Shown here piece by piece: positions 41,701 to 53,664 of a stretch of DNA of 64,000 nucleotides. The stretch lies in contig JAPNXP010000003.1 in NCBI GenBank assembly GCA_028753945.1, positions 5,456,001 through 5,520,000 of the forward strand, given 5' to 3'. Position numbers and translations under genes: made by a program. The notes beneath the pieces were generated by a model. That model did no database searches. It was not told the origin of the DNA and saw nothing but the letters and a program-made list of their open reading frames with translations. The number at the start of each line of letters is the position of its first letter. The stretch's first letter is position 1. The stretch is from Hexactinellida sp. DTS-2022 (Eukaryota > Porifera > Hexactinellida).

Positions 41701-44700
41701 AATTGAGTAATTTAGAATCTAAAGCATGTTTTGACAACAAATAACATTTTTATCGGATTAAAAAATCCCAATTGATCCAAGTATTATTATATCATCAATA
41801 ACAATTTGCGTTTAATGTATTTGTACCTAAAATGACTCATTAACCACTATCTTACTAAGTTATGATTATATAATTATACCCTAAATTATACAATAATTAT
41901 ATTACAACTCACCAATATAATATTACAAAGTTCGTTCAAAATTTATGAGTCTTATTTAGTTTTCCATATTTTGGAACTTTTCATCGCTCCATTAATAACA
42001 CTATACTGTTTTTTATGGTAATATAATAGACAATAATAAAGAACAAAGATAATAACTGACCCTTTGTAACTTTATTTTTGCGTTTTTTATTCATTAAATT
42101 ACACACACAATAATAGTTAACAGTAAACTCTCGTCATAACGAAGTGCTTAGGACCTGTAAATCCCTACGTTATATCCGGATATTCGTTATAAGCGTTAAT
42201 ATTTAGTGCATTTAGTGCTCTGGGGGAAAATCTCCATTTTGTTATAAGCGGTTATTTCGTTATATCCGACTTGGTTATAACGCGAGTTTACTATATATTT
42301 CTTTATTTCTATAAACTATTCCCAAATACGTATATCCACTTAGATACAAGAAGAATCTAAAGAAACTCTACATAGTTCATCCCACAAGTTTTATCAAACT
42401 AGTTTACACATTTTTCAAACCTTACATTAGGTAATTAGATTTGTATTTCAGATTGTAAATAATAATAAAATTATAATTCTATTTTATTTAGTGCTAAATT
42501 TGGTAAGAAAGTACAATACATTAACCGAATGGAGGAATTAGAAGATTCGCTGTACCTCTACCAGATAGATATTCCGCAGGAAGTTAGGAGGTTAATTCTA
42601 TACATTCTTTAATTTTACTTAAATTTTACTAATATGTAATATTAAGTTTATACAGTAGAACCTCGTTAGTACGAACACCAGGGGACCGTAAAAATGTGTT
42701 CGGCATATCCAGAATTCGTATTAACCAATATGATTTGTATTGAAAGACTCTGAAGGGGACTGAAATAGTGTTCTAACGAGTGTCTACTGATTACTGTATT
42801 TAAAAAATTACTGTTTTTTATTGCATTTCTTTTAATATTTTATATAAATTATAATTGGATAAGTTACAACATTATTTACCAATAAACTCTTTAATTTATT
42901 GATTTAGACACAATGATTCGCTGCGAACTAGAAAAGTATCTCGCAGCTTAACAGATATTACAAAAACTGGTGGCTATTCAAGAAACGGGGTTAATACTCT
43001 CTCCAATGAGAAAGACAGACAATTTGGTGTCCCTCTCAGAATGTAATTATTGCAATTCCCTGTGTTTTAACTTAATCAACATTGACGAATGTATGGACCA
43101 GTTGCACTATTTTGTACCATATCACTAGAAATCTTTTAGGGAAATATTACAAAATGAAAGAATGTATAACTTAGACGTTTTCCAGATATTGTCTAGGGGT
43201 TTCTAATTTCTCGTAAAAAGAAAAGTTCCTATTATGTCATTTGGATCATTTCTATAGATTCACTAATTATATTAAGCATCTTGTGACCGTTTAACTTCAG
43301 GATTATATTGTATTTTTTATGATTATAGGCAAAACTTGTCCTATTCAATGTATCTTCGCCATAATATCTAAGGTCTACATAATCACAAATTCGATTTTCT
43401 GAGATCATTTTAGCTATTAGTCCTCGTATCTTTTTAAATTATTTGTCTTTTTTTAAAGTAATTATTGGTTTATTTTCTTGAGTAGACTTATAGAGCGTCA
43501 CAAACAACAGATTCCATTTATTGTTGAAGATTGCGTCACATACATTGAATCAGAAGGTAATTATTAATTTGTAACTTTTAGATAATATTATGCTGTCTCT
43601 CGTTGTTTAATATAAATTGATATGCAATTTTAAATAAAGAGTTTGTGCCATTTTCTTGTCTAATTTAATTTCCCTAAAGCCATTTGAGTATTTTTATTGA
43701 TATTTTATGTATTTCATATTTTTCAGACCTAATATATTTTGTTTTGTAATAAATTTCATTAATTACAGCCAAGTTTTCCAAGGCTGGTTTCAGGTATTTT
43801 CAGGAATGAGGAGTGATCTTTAATTCGATTCTTAGCAAATGTGACAGCATTACGGTTGTTCTTGCGTTTCGTAACAAATATCGTTTATGCCCATTGGCTA
43901 ATTCGAACCATAAGTTTATTACTCTTGTCAGTTCAATCAGGTGATTTTCGTTCAAATTACGAGTCTGTTCCTTTTAATTGTTTAATTAGTTAATCTCCTA
44001 CATAATATAATAATAATTTAATTTCTCAATATTTGAAATAAATGCTGTAGAAAACTACTTACCACTCGTTATTATCAGCTAAATAACTTAACATTTATGA
44101 GGGCTAATTAGATATTGTGATATAGTGTGGCATAGCCGCATAGGGAGGGGTTTGTCATTTTTGGAGATTCTTTAATTACGTTGAACATCCTTATTATACT
44201 ATACATACGTATATTCAAACTAGTTAATAGAAATAGTGTAAACAAGTGATACTGTCAGAAAAGATGCTTTCTTTTGATATAATAAGCCATTATACATATG
44301 TAACAATTTGGAGCACTGATTTCAGTCGATATTTTTGCTCCAAAACTGAATTATAACTCTATTTAATTATTTATTTCCCTCATTTTTGGTATCAATATAA
44401 TTTGTCACCGTGTGTCATTTTGTTTGAATGTTGAATATTTTGTGGTTCTATTGGTATTTGTACTATCAGCTTATCCAGGTTAGGAAAAGCGACATTACTA
44501 AATATATTTATTCCGTTCATTATGAACTATTTCTATTAGAGTTGCAATATTACTTCCAATATAACCCAACTTAATCAGTTTTTCTTAAATTTCCATTTAG
44601 TGGTCGATTGCTAGAAAACTATTACATATTTCTTGTAATTGTATACATTTATTTAAAACAGTCAGTTTCACTCTCATTTTGATTTTGCTAGAATAATTAT

Positions 44701-47700
44701 TTAATATATTAACTAAGCGACCGCTTAAATAACCTTTATAATACAATAATTAACTAAATTAAGTAAATAATTGAATTAAGCTAACTAATACCACTAATTT
44801 TGGTTAAAACTTGAAATTTATAATTTATAATTTATCAAGTTATCATTCTATAAACTCAGTTGTTATACGAACGTAACTTAAGTGGATAAATTGAGTGATT
44901 TTCTTGCTAAATTGTTAATCAACCAAGCAATTTTACTTTGGTTAATTAATTTTTACATTATTAATTCTTTCACAAATAAGTTTATAAACTTTCCCCCATA
45001 AGCAGAGAATATTAACTTCAAAACTTCAAATCTTAGAAGAACGTTCAACATTTCACTAACTAGTCTGGTAATCTCCTTTTAGTTCTAATAAGTTGTCCCA
45101 ATCCTTAAAATCAAATAGATATTTGAAATCACAAATCCAATGAGAAGTGCATTCAAATATAATAAGTTGAGAATAAACAGTGTTCAGTAGAAGGTTTCTA
45201 CATAGAAAACTTTACAAGAATAGTAAGATTTTCTTTAAATTAATTAACTGAACATATAGAATTGAGAGCTTGTTTCTTGCTAAATCCTTTATCGGTTAAT
45301 TGCTTTTAAGAAATAACATGATAAGAGCTAAAGGTGAAATTCGTGGAGAGATGCTTGTGTATTTCCATTCAGGTTTCTTCGCGACGACTTTCCAGTCTAC
45401 TCTATAAGTGTTCTGGTATTCCATATGCGAAATCAATAATTCTAGTGACTAATAACGAGTTTATGCTTATCACTATTGTTTTGGATATTTTGTAATTGTT
45501 AATTTTAAGAACCTTTCAAATTCCGATCTTACTAAGCTTCCATTCCTGTGTAATGAAATTTTTTAGATTCTTTTCTGTATAAAAAAGTAATTCCAAAATC
45601 TTACATTTCCTATGCTTGTCTTTTCTAGGCTTGCAATCAGTAGGGATTTTCAGGAGGGGCCCTGGACAAGCGATTATGCAAGAAATAAAATCGAAAGCCA
45701 ACAGAGGTATTAAATTGTGCAACTTATAAAATAATCATAATTGTAAGCGTCTTTTACGCATAAGAAATATGCGTCAACTTGTAAGTATTATTTTGAAAAG
45801 TAATGGGATTATATTTTGCAAAATTGTAATTTACATGTTACGCAATGGAGACGTACTAATAAACCTTTGTTGTTAATTAATACACACAGCATAATGTCTA
45901 TATTATAGAATATACCAGTTATTACTTTTGAAACAGAAAAACTCCCTTTATTTTATTATATAATAATAACACATACTACGTATTGTGTGATTTTGTAACC
46001 AAATATAATGAGGAATGACCTTAAATTGATTACATAATAATTGCACTATCATCCACCCATTCACTTTAAATTACTGCCATCGGATACAAGATCAGAAGAA
46101 ATTGAATACTAATCGAATTCCTTTTAAACTAATCACAGGACTACCAATATATAGTGATTATTATTAACTCCCTTAATTATCAGGATTATGACCTAAAAGT
46201 TGAATTCTTGGTAAGGAAGGAAGTTTAAGTTGAAAGTGATATCAACCTAATATTCTACTAACACTCTAAATTATAATTAATTAATTAGTCAATTCATATG
46301 TTTATCAATTTCAGGTGAGCGAATTGACTTTAGAGAGATCGGAGATGTACATGTAGCTGCTGTTCTAATTAAAATGTTTATTCGGGAATTACCACAACCT
46401 TTGTTAACCGAAGAGTTATACGAGCCAATGAAAACTATTCACGGTAAGTCAAAATGCTCCAATAATATGTAACCATTGAATTAGGATAATTATTAATGAT
46501 TAAAAGTATGTATGTATTACAATAAATTAATTAAATGTCAATTCATTATAACATGACCATATGGTAAGTTCAATGAAACCAAAAACTCAGCTGAACCTAT
46601 GAATTATAACACTACTTTATTAATAATATTCTGTTTAATTAATAATAATGTCTGCTATGAGTGGCCAGTGATCAGAGGGGTTGTAAGGCGCATACAGCAT
46701 AGCTCGTACTTTCTCAGGCGTTCTGTAGAACCCTGCTACTCTGAAGCTATCGAGTGAATACCAAATGTAGTCTAAGGTTCTCCCATTGAGTTCCCCTGTC
46801 TCTTCAACCCATTGACAGGTGTAATTTGGCTCTGACACCTCCCCGTAAACACTCTTAATTCTGGGAATAACACATTGCTCTGATAAGAACTGGTAACTAA
46901 GTTCAGTTGGGTCAAAGTTTAAGTCCCCAGCTATAATAACCTTGCCGGTTTGAATTTTCTCAAGTTTGTTGATTAAATCTTTTGACTGTGCAAGTCTCCT
47001 TTGGTGCATATTTGGCATAGCTTTCAGGTGTGCGACTGCAACAGTTATATGATGGGAAGAAACCTTGTGTTCTAACTCTACTACCAATAGCACCTGATTA
47101 GAACTAATGTTCATCTCGTCAAGGAGCACAAATTCGTATTTCTTCACAAACCTTAAATGATACAAGCGATTTATCAATAGAATTTGAAATTCCCTATACA
47201 TGTGTAACAAATAAATGTGGTCATTTTAATTAACACAGCTATAATTGGAAGAATTTTCCAGGAAATTATGTCTCCAAATTTACTGTCCACTAAAGACTAT
47301 TATTCTTCAGGATTACAAACCATAACTTATACAAATGTATTTTCAACATCTGGTGTAAATAAGAAAATGTATTAGGAATTAATACATACGTAATTCCTAA
47401 TATTTTTGTAATTTTAAAGCACTGGCAAGGTTATTTTAGAAACATCAAAAATTAACCTTCGCTAAGCCTGATTAATATATTGAAAAGATGTTGGCAAATA
47501 TATATACATATAAGTCGGCCCAATAAATTTGCATTACCTAATTATGATTAATTTACTATATTAATGCACAAAATTAACATTTTGCTGCGAAATCTATTAA
47601 TTACTGCATCTAGAGCATGATTTGTTGTTATTCTATAATATGTCATGAACTTTCAGGATTTTTGTAACAGAAAGCTGTAAAAGAACAAATATAGTAAAAC

Positions 47701-50700
47701 AATTATTTGTTGACATATACATACGTCAATACAAATTGTACCTGAATATTTCTTCTTTATAAAACAATGCACATCCACAAGGTCCAATATTATCAGGTTT
47801 GTTTAAGCAGGGACTATTGACCTTTGGTAGGAAATATCCGGAGTAACCTTGTGTACTTAGAAATGGGTTAAAAAAGTCATAAAATAAATCTGCTTCTTGT
47901 AAACATATAATGTCCGGATTGTAAGCTCCGAATTCTCGTTTGAACAGTGGGACTCTCTCCTTGATTGGTTTCAGAATATCTTCATTCATTAATGCCTGTG
48001 CTAGCACATTCCATTGCATCAATCTGAACTTATTATTGCCTGCCTCTTTGTCACGGGTTATATACACTCTACAAGGAATCTCCTTTGTTGATTTCCCAAT
48101 CATCTCACGTGCGTATTCACCAGCCAGCACCTGGCAAGCTGTGGCTAAAATCTCCTCTCGAGAAGTGCCACTAAAGCGCTTATGAAAGTCGGCAGAAGGC
48201 ATATGAGGCATTTCCTTCTCAATAAACTTCCCAGCTGTTTCTGAGTAGCCCGTGCTCCTGAGATGGTAGCTGTCAGATGTCGCAGCCCTCGCTTGCTCCA
48301 CGAATTTGTTTGGAACGGAAATGCACTGCGAATAAGTTTCTAGTTTAATTAGGTTGTGTGGGTCATCCAATGCAATACAGCCGAAATCAAAATATTTGCC
48401 AGGTGTTACTTCTGTTATGAAATTCTCTATTGATACAGCCACCCTTGAGCTCATTGGGTGCGAATAGAATTGCTTTCTGAGATAATGGATTCGCCCCCAG
48501 GCCCCTTCCCTGCCTGCGTCGAATCCAATTGGTTGAGGCGCCACCTGATCAGGAACGGACACTCCTTCGCATAGAACATTCTCGAACACTCGAGAGAATC
48601 CGATCTTCACAGCGTTCAGCTTCAGGTCTTTGGTAGAAGTCACTACTAACTCCATTGAACAAGCTAAACCAGATAATAATGCCACCTTCATGCGAGATAA
48701 TTCTATATTTACGTAACACAGTCAAACTGTATGCTCTAGAGTATTCTCACCTCTTCTTACTAGTTTAAAGGAAATAAGAAAAGTATTTTCCTTTCCTTTA
48801 ACCAAGTAAAAAGAGGTGGAAATAGTGAGAAAGTAACACTATATTATTACCTATCTACAAATCCCTTTTGGTATATGGTATATTGGTCACACACAACTCG
48901 GTGACACAAGCTAATTATAGCTAGATTAGTATATTCAAAGATAAGCCAGTAGTAATGGTAATTGTCCGGGATAATTCCTCTTAAATATACTCACTTACAT
49001 CGAACTAAATGTAGAGGTCCCAAATACTTAGTTGAACCTAGTTAATCCTTATCTATAATGGTTAACTAGTGTACATGTAATCACACATACTTTTTTTGGC
49101 ATTGTACTTCTAACAACCCATTGAATATCACACATTTTCATATAAAATAAAACTCTTTTGGGCAATTTTATTTATTAAGTCATTGAACTATGTAGCGTGA
49201 CACATGTGAAATCTAATAAAACTGTGTAAGCCTGTTCATCTTAACCTAAAGCCTCTCAAATATATTTCAACTATTGTGTGCACTTAATGAGTTGTGCTTG
49301 TGTTTTCATATATTTGGAATAACATTGGTAGACAACAACATTGGAATTATTTGGAAACGATTTCTTAGTATCTTACCCATGTATAATTATTACAATTTAC
49401 ATGTCAGTTGAATTTCAGATTCGAAGATATAGAAATATATTCTCAGATTTAAACTTAATAGTTTCAACAATATTATGTAATATTATTACTCTTAGTTAAA
49501 TCATTGGCTAATGTTGTTTTACTAAAACACAAATATAATACAAAACTGGATTTGAATGATATACAATTGATAACTTTCCCTTTTGATTTGAGAATACCAG
49601 ATAATCTACGTTGTATAAACTAACTGAATGTATAATCGAATGTCAGAAATTACTACGTCTGTTTATTTGTTATCCTGTTGTTTACAAGTATTACCCAGGA
49701 TTACTCGTACTTTTTATTTGTCCTCGGCATTTTGCTTGGTTAGATAAATAAATAACTATTATAGCTATTTAGGATTGGAAGCAGCAGAGAAGATTGAAAG
49801 AGCAAAGGAGTTGATTGGGACATTACCATTGATAAACCTAGATCTCTTAAAATATGTACTGCGCATCCTTAGAAAGGTGAGCTCGACTACTTTTCTTACT
49901 CAAATAGTATTCATAATTATTCTTACAGAATCAAGGTTATTTTTGTTTCCTTTTACCGTTTTACGCATTGTAATATTCAATAAAAAGAGAGACAATTTTT
50001 AGTTGATGTTGTGATTACTTGATTCAATTAAGAGATTCACATACGTTGAGTCCCTACAGATTATTAAATTCAATTTGGTAATCAGAAAGCTGGGAATATA
50101 TTATGTTTACTTTCTTTAATAAACTGATTTATTCTAAGACAGATGTTCACTAGGTTAACTTGTTAGATTCCTTGCATTCAGATGGTTATATTGTAGTAAA
50201 ACTAACTTCAATCCTCCAAAATTGTTATGAATCTAAATAATTCCATTCATCCTACACAAGCGTGGTATCTCACATACTATCAAATCCACCTGAATATAAA
50301 TCTAATTATAAATATTATAACAGTATGGCATTGTAAGATCTGATTAATGGACTTCTTGTTTGGAAAGGAAATGAATAGGGAATCTTTGTTTTCGATTTCT
50401 ACAGATGTCCGTCATTGAAATTGCAAGAATACAATGTGTAGTTATCGAGGTTTCATTAGACTAATATTTCACTAAAAATTAGTGCACATTGCACTTACTT
50501 TCTTATTTAATTCTATAAAATATACTAATAATAGAAAATATTTTTTAAGATAATAATATTTACAACAATGATTGGCATAACTATTGAAATTTGTAGACTT
50601 CTTAAAATTAACAGGGAAACATATTGGGTTAATGTTGATTATTATAATACTAACGCAATGATTTAATTGTTAAGAATTGATTAATAGTTTAATACCCATG

Positions 50701-51452
50701 ATCATGATCGAATATTCAAAAAATTATAAAAAAGTAATTTATATTACATGGCCTGACTACTAATTATATTAGATCACAATAAATTACATGTTTTAATTCA
50801 GATCTTTTTATAAAATACAGCCTACGGTCGAGATTTTATTAAAGCATCATCCTAAGTCAAACAATAATAATAATAATAATTAAATTAATAAGAAAGGCAA
50901 TGCCCGATACAGTACAGTGAACTCTCGTTATAACGAAGTGCTTGGGACCTGTAAATCCCTTCGTTATATCCGGATATTCGTTAAAAGCGGATAATAATTA
51001 ATGCATTTAGTGCTCTGGGGGAAAATCTCCATTACTAACCTTATAAGCGGGTATTTTGTTATATCCGACTTCGTTATAACGGGAGTTTACTGTATACTAT
51101 TAAATTGGTACTGTAAATACAAGACCTATTAAGATTAATAAATGAAGAGTATTAGCTAATATATACTATTATGCATATGTTCTTAAAATAGTAATAACAT
51201 AAATCTGTATGCTGATTGGGACGATAAAAAAGTAGTTTATTTACATGGCCTTGTATCATTATTATTTAGGTGATAGCAAATGAGGAAACCAATAAAATGT
51301 CAGCCTCCAATCTCAGTATTGTTATTGGACCCAACATACTTTGGTCGTCACAAGACTCAGCTAGTTTAACAACATTAAATTACATCAACGCTTTCACCTA
51401 TATCCTCTTAACTCGCCTGGAAGATATATTTCCTGAAGAATCATCAATTTAA
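35731..51452 (+). CDS. ARHGAP1/p50RhoGAP-like protein with N-terminal SH3 domain, 13 exons
   Basis: Exons: 35731-36052, 37100-37207, 40317-40577, 41157-41244, 41519-41650, 42344-42430, 42492-42590, 42908-43042, 43486-43556, 45629-45706, 46315-46443, 49773-49876, 51270-51452. All phases agree and total 1797 nt (598 aa). SH3 domain at about 86-143, split between exons 1 and 2 ([37 protein letters not shown]). CRAL-TRIO/BCH lipid- and GTPase-binding domain at about 205-370 ([40 protein letters not shown]). RhoGAP domain at about 405-598 with the arginine finger R443 (GIFRRGPG), [13 protein letters not shown] and the conserved Asn region [13 protein letters not shown]. It should accelerate GTP hydrolysis on Cdc42/Rho-type GTPases at endosomal or plasma membranes. 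Vertebrate ARHGAP1 (439 aa) has no SH3 domain. Intron 11 carries an antisense gene. Several introns carry MITEs next to exons. Very confident of the exon chain; the exact 5' end is less certain. Confidence 0.92.
36070..36134. mobile_element. family C MITE, internally deleted (65 bp)
   Basis: Reads GACAGGTTCTTTTATAATG to ATAAGCAGACCTGACTA, i.e. the two ends of family C joined. It begins about 18 bp after RhoGAP exon 1. Confidence 0.5.
36194..36337. mobile_element. pogo-like MITE, family F
   Basis: Starts CAGTAGACTCTCGTTAATAT and ends TATTAATGAGACTCTACTG, TA-flanked. A right-end fragment of the same family follows at 36417-36458. RhoGAP intron 1. Confidence 0.6.
37237..37397. mobile_element. 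pogo-like MITE, subfamily A2
   Basis: Starts CAGTATAACTTCGTTAGTAC. Interior TACAATGGCTATTCAATGGG, right end ATTAACGAGTTCTA. It begins 30 bp after RhoGAP exon 2. Confidence 0.6.
38781..38948. mobile_element. pogo-like MITE, family A
   Basis: Left end TAGTAGAACCTCGTTACTAC, interior CCCCTTCAAAGCCTTTTCAA, right end ACTAACGAGGTTCTATTG then TA. RhoGAP intron 2. The rest of this 3.1-kb intron (37208-40316) shows no recognisable exon. Confidence 0.6.
39783..39932. mobile_element. pogo-like MITE, family E, long form
   Basis: Starts CAGTATACTCTGCTTAATGG and ends CTATTAAGCAAGTCAACTG, TA-flanked. RhoGAP intron 2. Confidence 0.6.
40028..40280. mobile_element. family F MITE with internal insertion, before RhoGAP exon 3
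   Basis: Interior ACATTTGTATAGACTAATGG and right end TATTAACGCGAGTCTACTG then TA. About 100 bp of unrelated sequence lies between the halves (about 40110-40225). It ends 36 bp before exon 3. Confidence 0.5.
40884..40954. repeat. imperfect palindrome in RhoGAP intron 3
   Basis: TTTCTTTTCTTCGTAACTTA pairs with TAAGTTACGAAAAAAGAAA around a short centre at about 40915-40920. A simple hairpin, possibly a MITE remnant. Confidence 0.5.
41264..41413. mobile_element. foldback (Mutator-like) MITE, copy 1
   Basis: 150 bp with long inverted arms (ACTTATCCACCGATCATCGG and its complement). Perfect 9-bp target duplication TTATAATTA at 41255-41263 and 41414-41422. Lies 19 bp past RhoGAP exon 4. Confidence 0.8.
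42121..42293. mobile_element. pogo-like MITE, family B, before RhoGAP exon 6
   Basis: Starts CAGTAAACTCTCGTCATAAC and ends GTTATAACGCGAGTTTACTA. It ends 50 bp before exon 6. Confidence 0.65.
42653..42789. mobile_element. pogo-like MITE, family A, shortened
   Basis: Starts CAGTAGAACCTCGTTAGTAC and ends TTCTAACGAGTGTCTACTG. Lacks part of the right half. RhoGAP intron 7. Confidence 0.6.
43557..45628 (+). other. RhoGAP intron 9 (2.1 kb), nothing else recognised
   Basis: AT-rich intron with no exon-like ORF and no repeat I can name. Confidence 0.5.
46635..48691 (-). CDS. YjjX/DUF84-type NTPase domain fused to nocturnin-like EEP phosphatase, 2 exons
   Basis: Exons 48691-47742 and 47151-46635 (minus strand), joined in phase 2, give 488 aa. 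Residues 12-165 resemble the non-canonical purine NTP phosphatase fold of YjjX/DUF84, also found in animal PRRC1: [76 protein letters not shown]. Residues 222-488 are an endonuclease/exonuclease/phosphatase domain closest to nocturnin ([31 protein letters not shown]). Likely active-site residues are N228, E266, H358 (HLKA), D393 and N395 (GDLNFDPTE), D444 (TLDYIWYS), and D477 and H478 (PSDHWPL). Human nocturnin removes the 2'-phosphate of NADP(H). Here a nucleotide-phosphatase role is likely but the substrate is unknown. Lies wholly inside intron 11 of the RhoGAP gene, antisense. The start could instead be the internal ATG at 48655 (MELVVTST). Confidence 0.88.
49877..51269 (+). other. RhoGAP intron 12 (1.4 kb) with one MITE
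   Basis: Contains a family B MITE (50915-51092) and a short AAT microsatellite at about 50864-50881. Nothing else recognised. Confidence 0.5.
50915..51092. mobile_element. pogo-like MITE, family B (well preserved)
   Basis: Starts CAGTGAACTCTCGTTATAAC and ends GTTATAACGGGAGTTTACTG, TA-flanked. Close to the family B consensus. Confidence 0.7.
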
Positions 51453-52597
51453 TTAAAGATAATTATTATAGCCAACCTTTAGCTGTATCTTATTGTTTTA
51501 TTTAATTTGGTTGATTTTTATGCTTATTTGGTGTGGCCGTATTCTGGTATAATTTTAATACTTGAGTATGTATATTATAGTTGTATACTAATTCAGTCTT
51601 TACGTACGTATGTTCATCAGATGTTTGATTAAATTATGTTTATGAATAATTATTTGTAAATTCAGATGGTTAAACACAAACTCTACAAAGGATGTTCTTT
51701 AGATTGGCTAAACTAGTCAAATAAACGAAAAATTATGCGTTTATATCTCACAGAGGTTATATAATTTTAAGGATTTTTATTACATATTAATGAAGAGTCT
51801 GAGAATTTTACTCAATACCAGGATTTATGTCTCGCTTCAATAGTATATTACGATCATAATTTCACATATTTTCCTAGACAATAACATTATTACTGATTCA
51901 GCTATATGATGTTTATATTGGAGTTTATGACCGCATAACTACTAGAAACTAATGAGTATTTCTAGATTAAATTATTATTAATATTGTCTGGGTATTAATC
52001 TCTACCGAGTATAACTATACAATGTCAATGTTGATCTAATCCTTCAATTAATCTTTTACGGTTCAACAGTAATTTGGCATATTCGTGTTCTATACAAACT
52101 GTCTAGCTTTGGGCTACAATTATAAACTATGAATTGATAATTAAATGGCAGCAAGAGTAATAATTCCATTCAGTTTCCTAGATTAGATAATTTCCTTTAA
52201 ATGCTACTCGTTTATTTCTAATTCCATTTTTTGTGTAACTTAGCTAAAATAGTTAATGGTATAGGTTTTTTCCAGTAATGGAAAAATATTCAAACAGTAG
52301 GCAGAAAAGACTTAAAAATACAGTCACTTACAATACGAATAAACTTAATTCAAGTTCTAAGCAATATTGAATTGAAAGGGATAGTAAAACTAATTATTAA
52401 TGAATTCACTTTGTTGTTTTTAACTAATTGTAATGGTACAATCCTTAAATATGCCTTGAGGTGGGAGTATCACAATCAGCGTAATATAACTTCTGATAAC
52501 TAGACACAGAAAAATATCTTCTACTTAGCAGTATTGCTTAGTGAAGTCAAGTTACATAGAATAATGAAAATGGCACAAATATGCCATCTATGTACTA
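51453..52597. other. intergenic region after the RhoGAP gene
   Basis: AT-rich, presumably including the RhoGAP 3' untranslated region. No gene or repeat recognised. Confidence 0.4.
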
Positions 52598-52740
52598 CAG
52601 TAGAACCTCGTTAGTACGAACACCAGGGACCGTCAAAATTCGTTCGCCTTATCCGGAATTCGTATTAACCAATATCATTTATATTTGAAAAGGCTTTGAA
52701 CTGAAATATTGTTCGCATTAATCGCTTTCGTACTAACGAT
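52598..52740. mobile_element. family A MITE, right terminal repeat damaged
   Basis: Starts CAGTAGAACCTCGTTAGTAC. Interior GTTCGCCTTATCCGGAATTC. Ends near TTCGTACTAACGATGAAG without the normal ACTG. Confidence 0.55.
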
Positions 52741-52922
52741 GAAGTATTAATGTCTTCTTATGAATACAGTTACTTACTACACATTGTTTCGTCCCGTTAG
52801 AACCTTTTTAATACGAATTTCGGAAATGCGAACGTATTCTTGGCCATCCCTATCTGAAAACAACAATGTAAGATTTCTGTTTTATGATGAAAAGTGGATT
52901 GTAAGTGTAAAGAAATCATATA

Positions 52923-53066
52923 CAGTAAACTTCGTTAGTATGATCACCAGGGGACTGTCAAAATTCGTTCGCCTTGTTTGGAATTCGTATTAACCAATAT
53001 GTATAATGTGTTTTGAAAAGGCTTGAAGGGGACTGAAATAGTGTTCGTATTATTAACTTTCTACTG
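52923..53066. mobile_element. pogo-like MITE, family A
   Basis: Starts CAGTAAACTTCGTTAGTATG and ends TATTATTAACTTTCTACTG, TA-flanked, shortened at the right. Confidence 0.6.
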
Positions 53067-53106
53067 TATTTATTTGGTACGTACTATATGTAATGTAATA
53101 AAATAG

Positions 53107-53255
53107 GAATTTACTTATCCACCGATCATCGGCGTTTGTATTAAATAACCTGGGTAGTTTCTACCGATGGTGTTTTTTATAAACATAAAAAACAATCGTA
53201 GAAAGTAGCGAGGTTTTTTACTACAAACGCCGATGATCGGTGGATAAGTAAACTC
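53107..53255. mobile_element. foldback (Mutator-like) MITE, copy 2
   Basis: 149 bp, the same foldback arms as at 41264. Perfect 9-bp target duplication ATAAAATAG at 53098-53106 and 53256-53264. Confidence 0.8.
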
Positions 53256-53584
53256 ATAAAATAGCATTATAACTCTTGATGAATTAAATACTAACCCGAT
53301 GAATCAAACTTTCTTAAAATGTCAATTGATTTATGTTTTGTTGCAATGTGGATTACTCGCGTGAGATTATAACCTTATACCTAGTCATGCTATCTACCCG
53401 AGTACCAATCTCATGGTAATTACCTGAATTCGTCAAGGCTTGTATAAGGGAATGAACTACTGGTAAGTTAACATGAATTGGTATAGTTTCAAGGTAAATC
53501 CAAAAGGTATTAGTTCCATTAACTCAAAACTGAAAGTATAGTCTAGTACTGTTCTATACTGTCGACAGTAAGAGCTATTTAGTA

Positions 53585-53590
53585 TATAAA
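53585..53590 (+). promoter_or_regulatory. candidate TATA box of the TKL kinase gene
   Basis: TATAAA in GTATATAAAGACTG, 75 bp upstream of the kinase ATG, leaving room for a leader of roughly 50 bases. AT-rich context lowers confidence. Confidence 0.35.
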
Positions 53591-53664
53591 GACTGAAAAG
53601 CAACTAGTATTTAGAATAAGATTTATAACTCTACAACAAATTAAATATATTAATAATTCACAAA

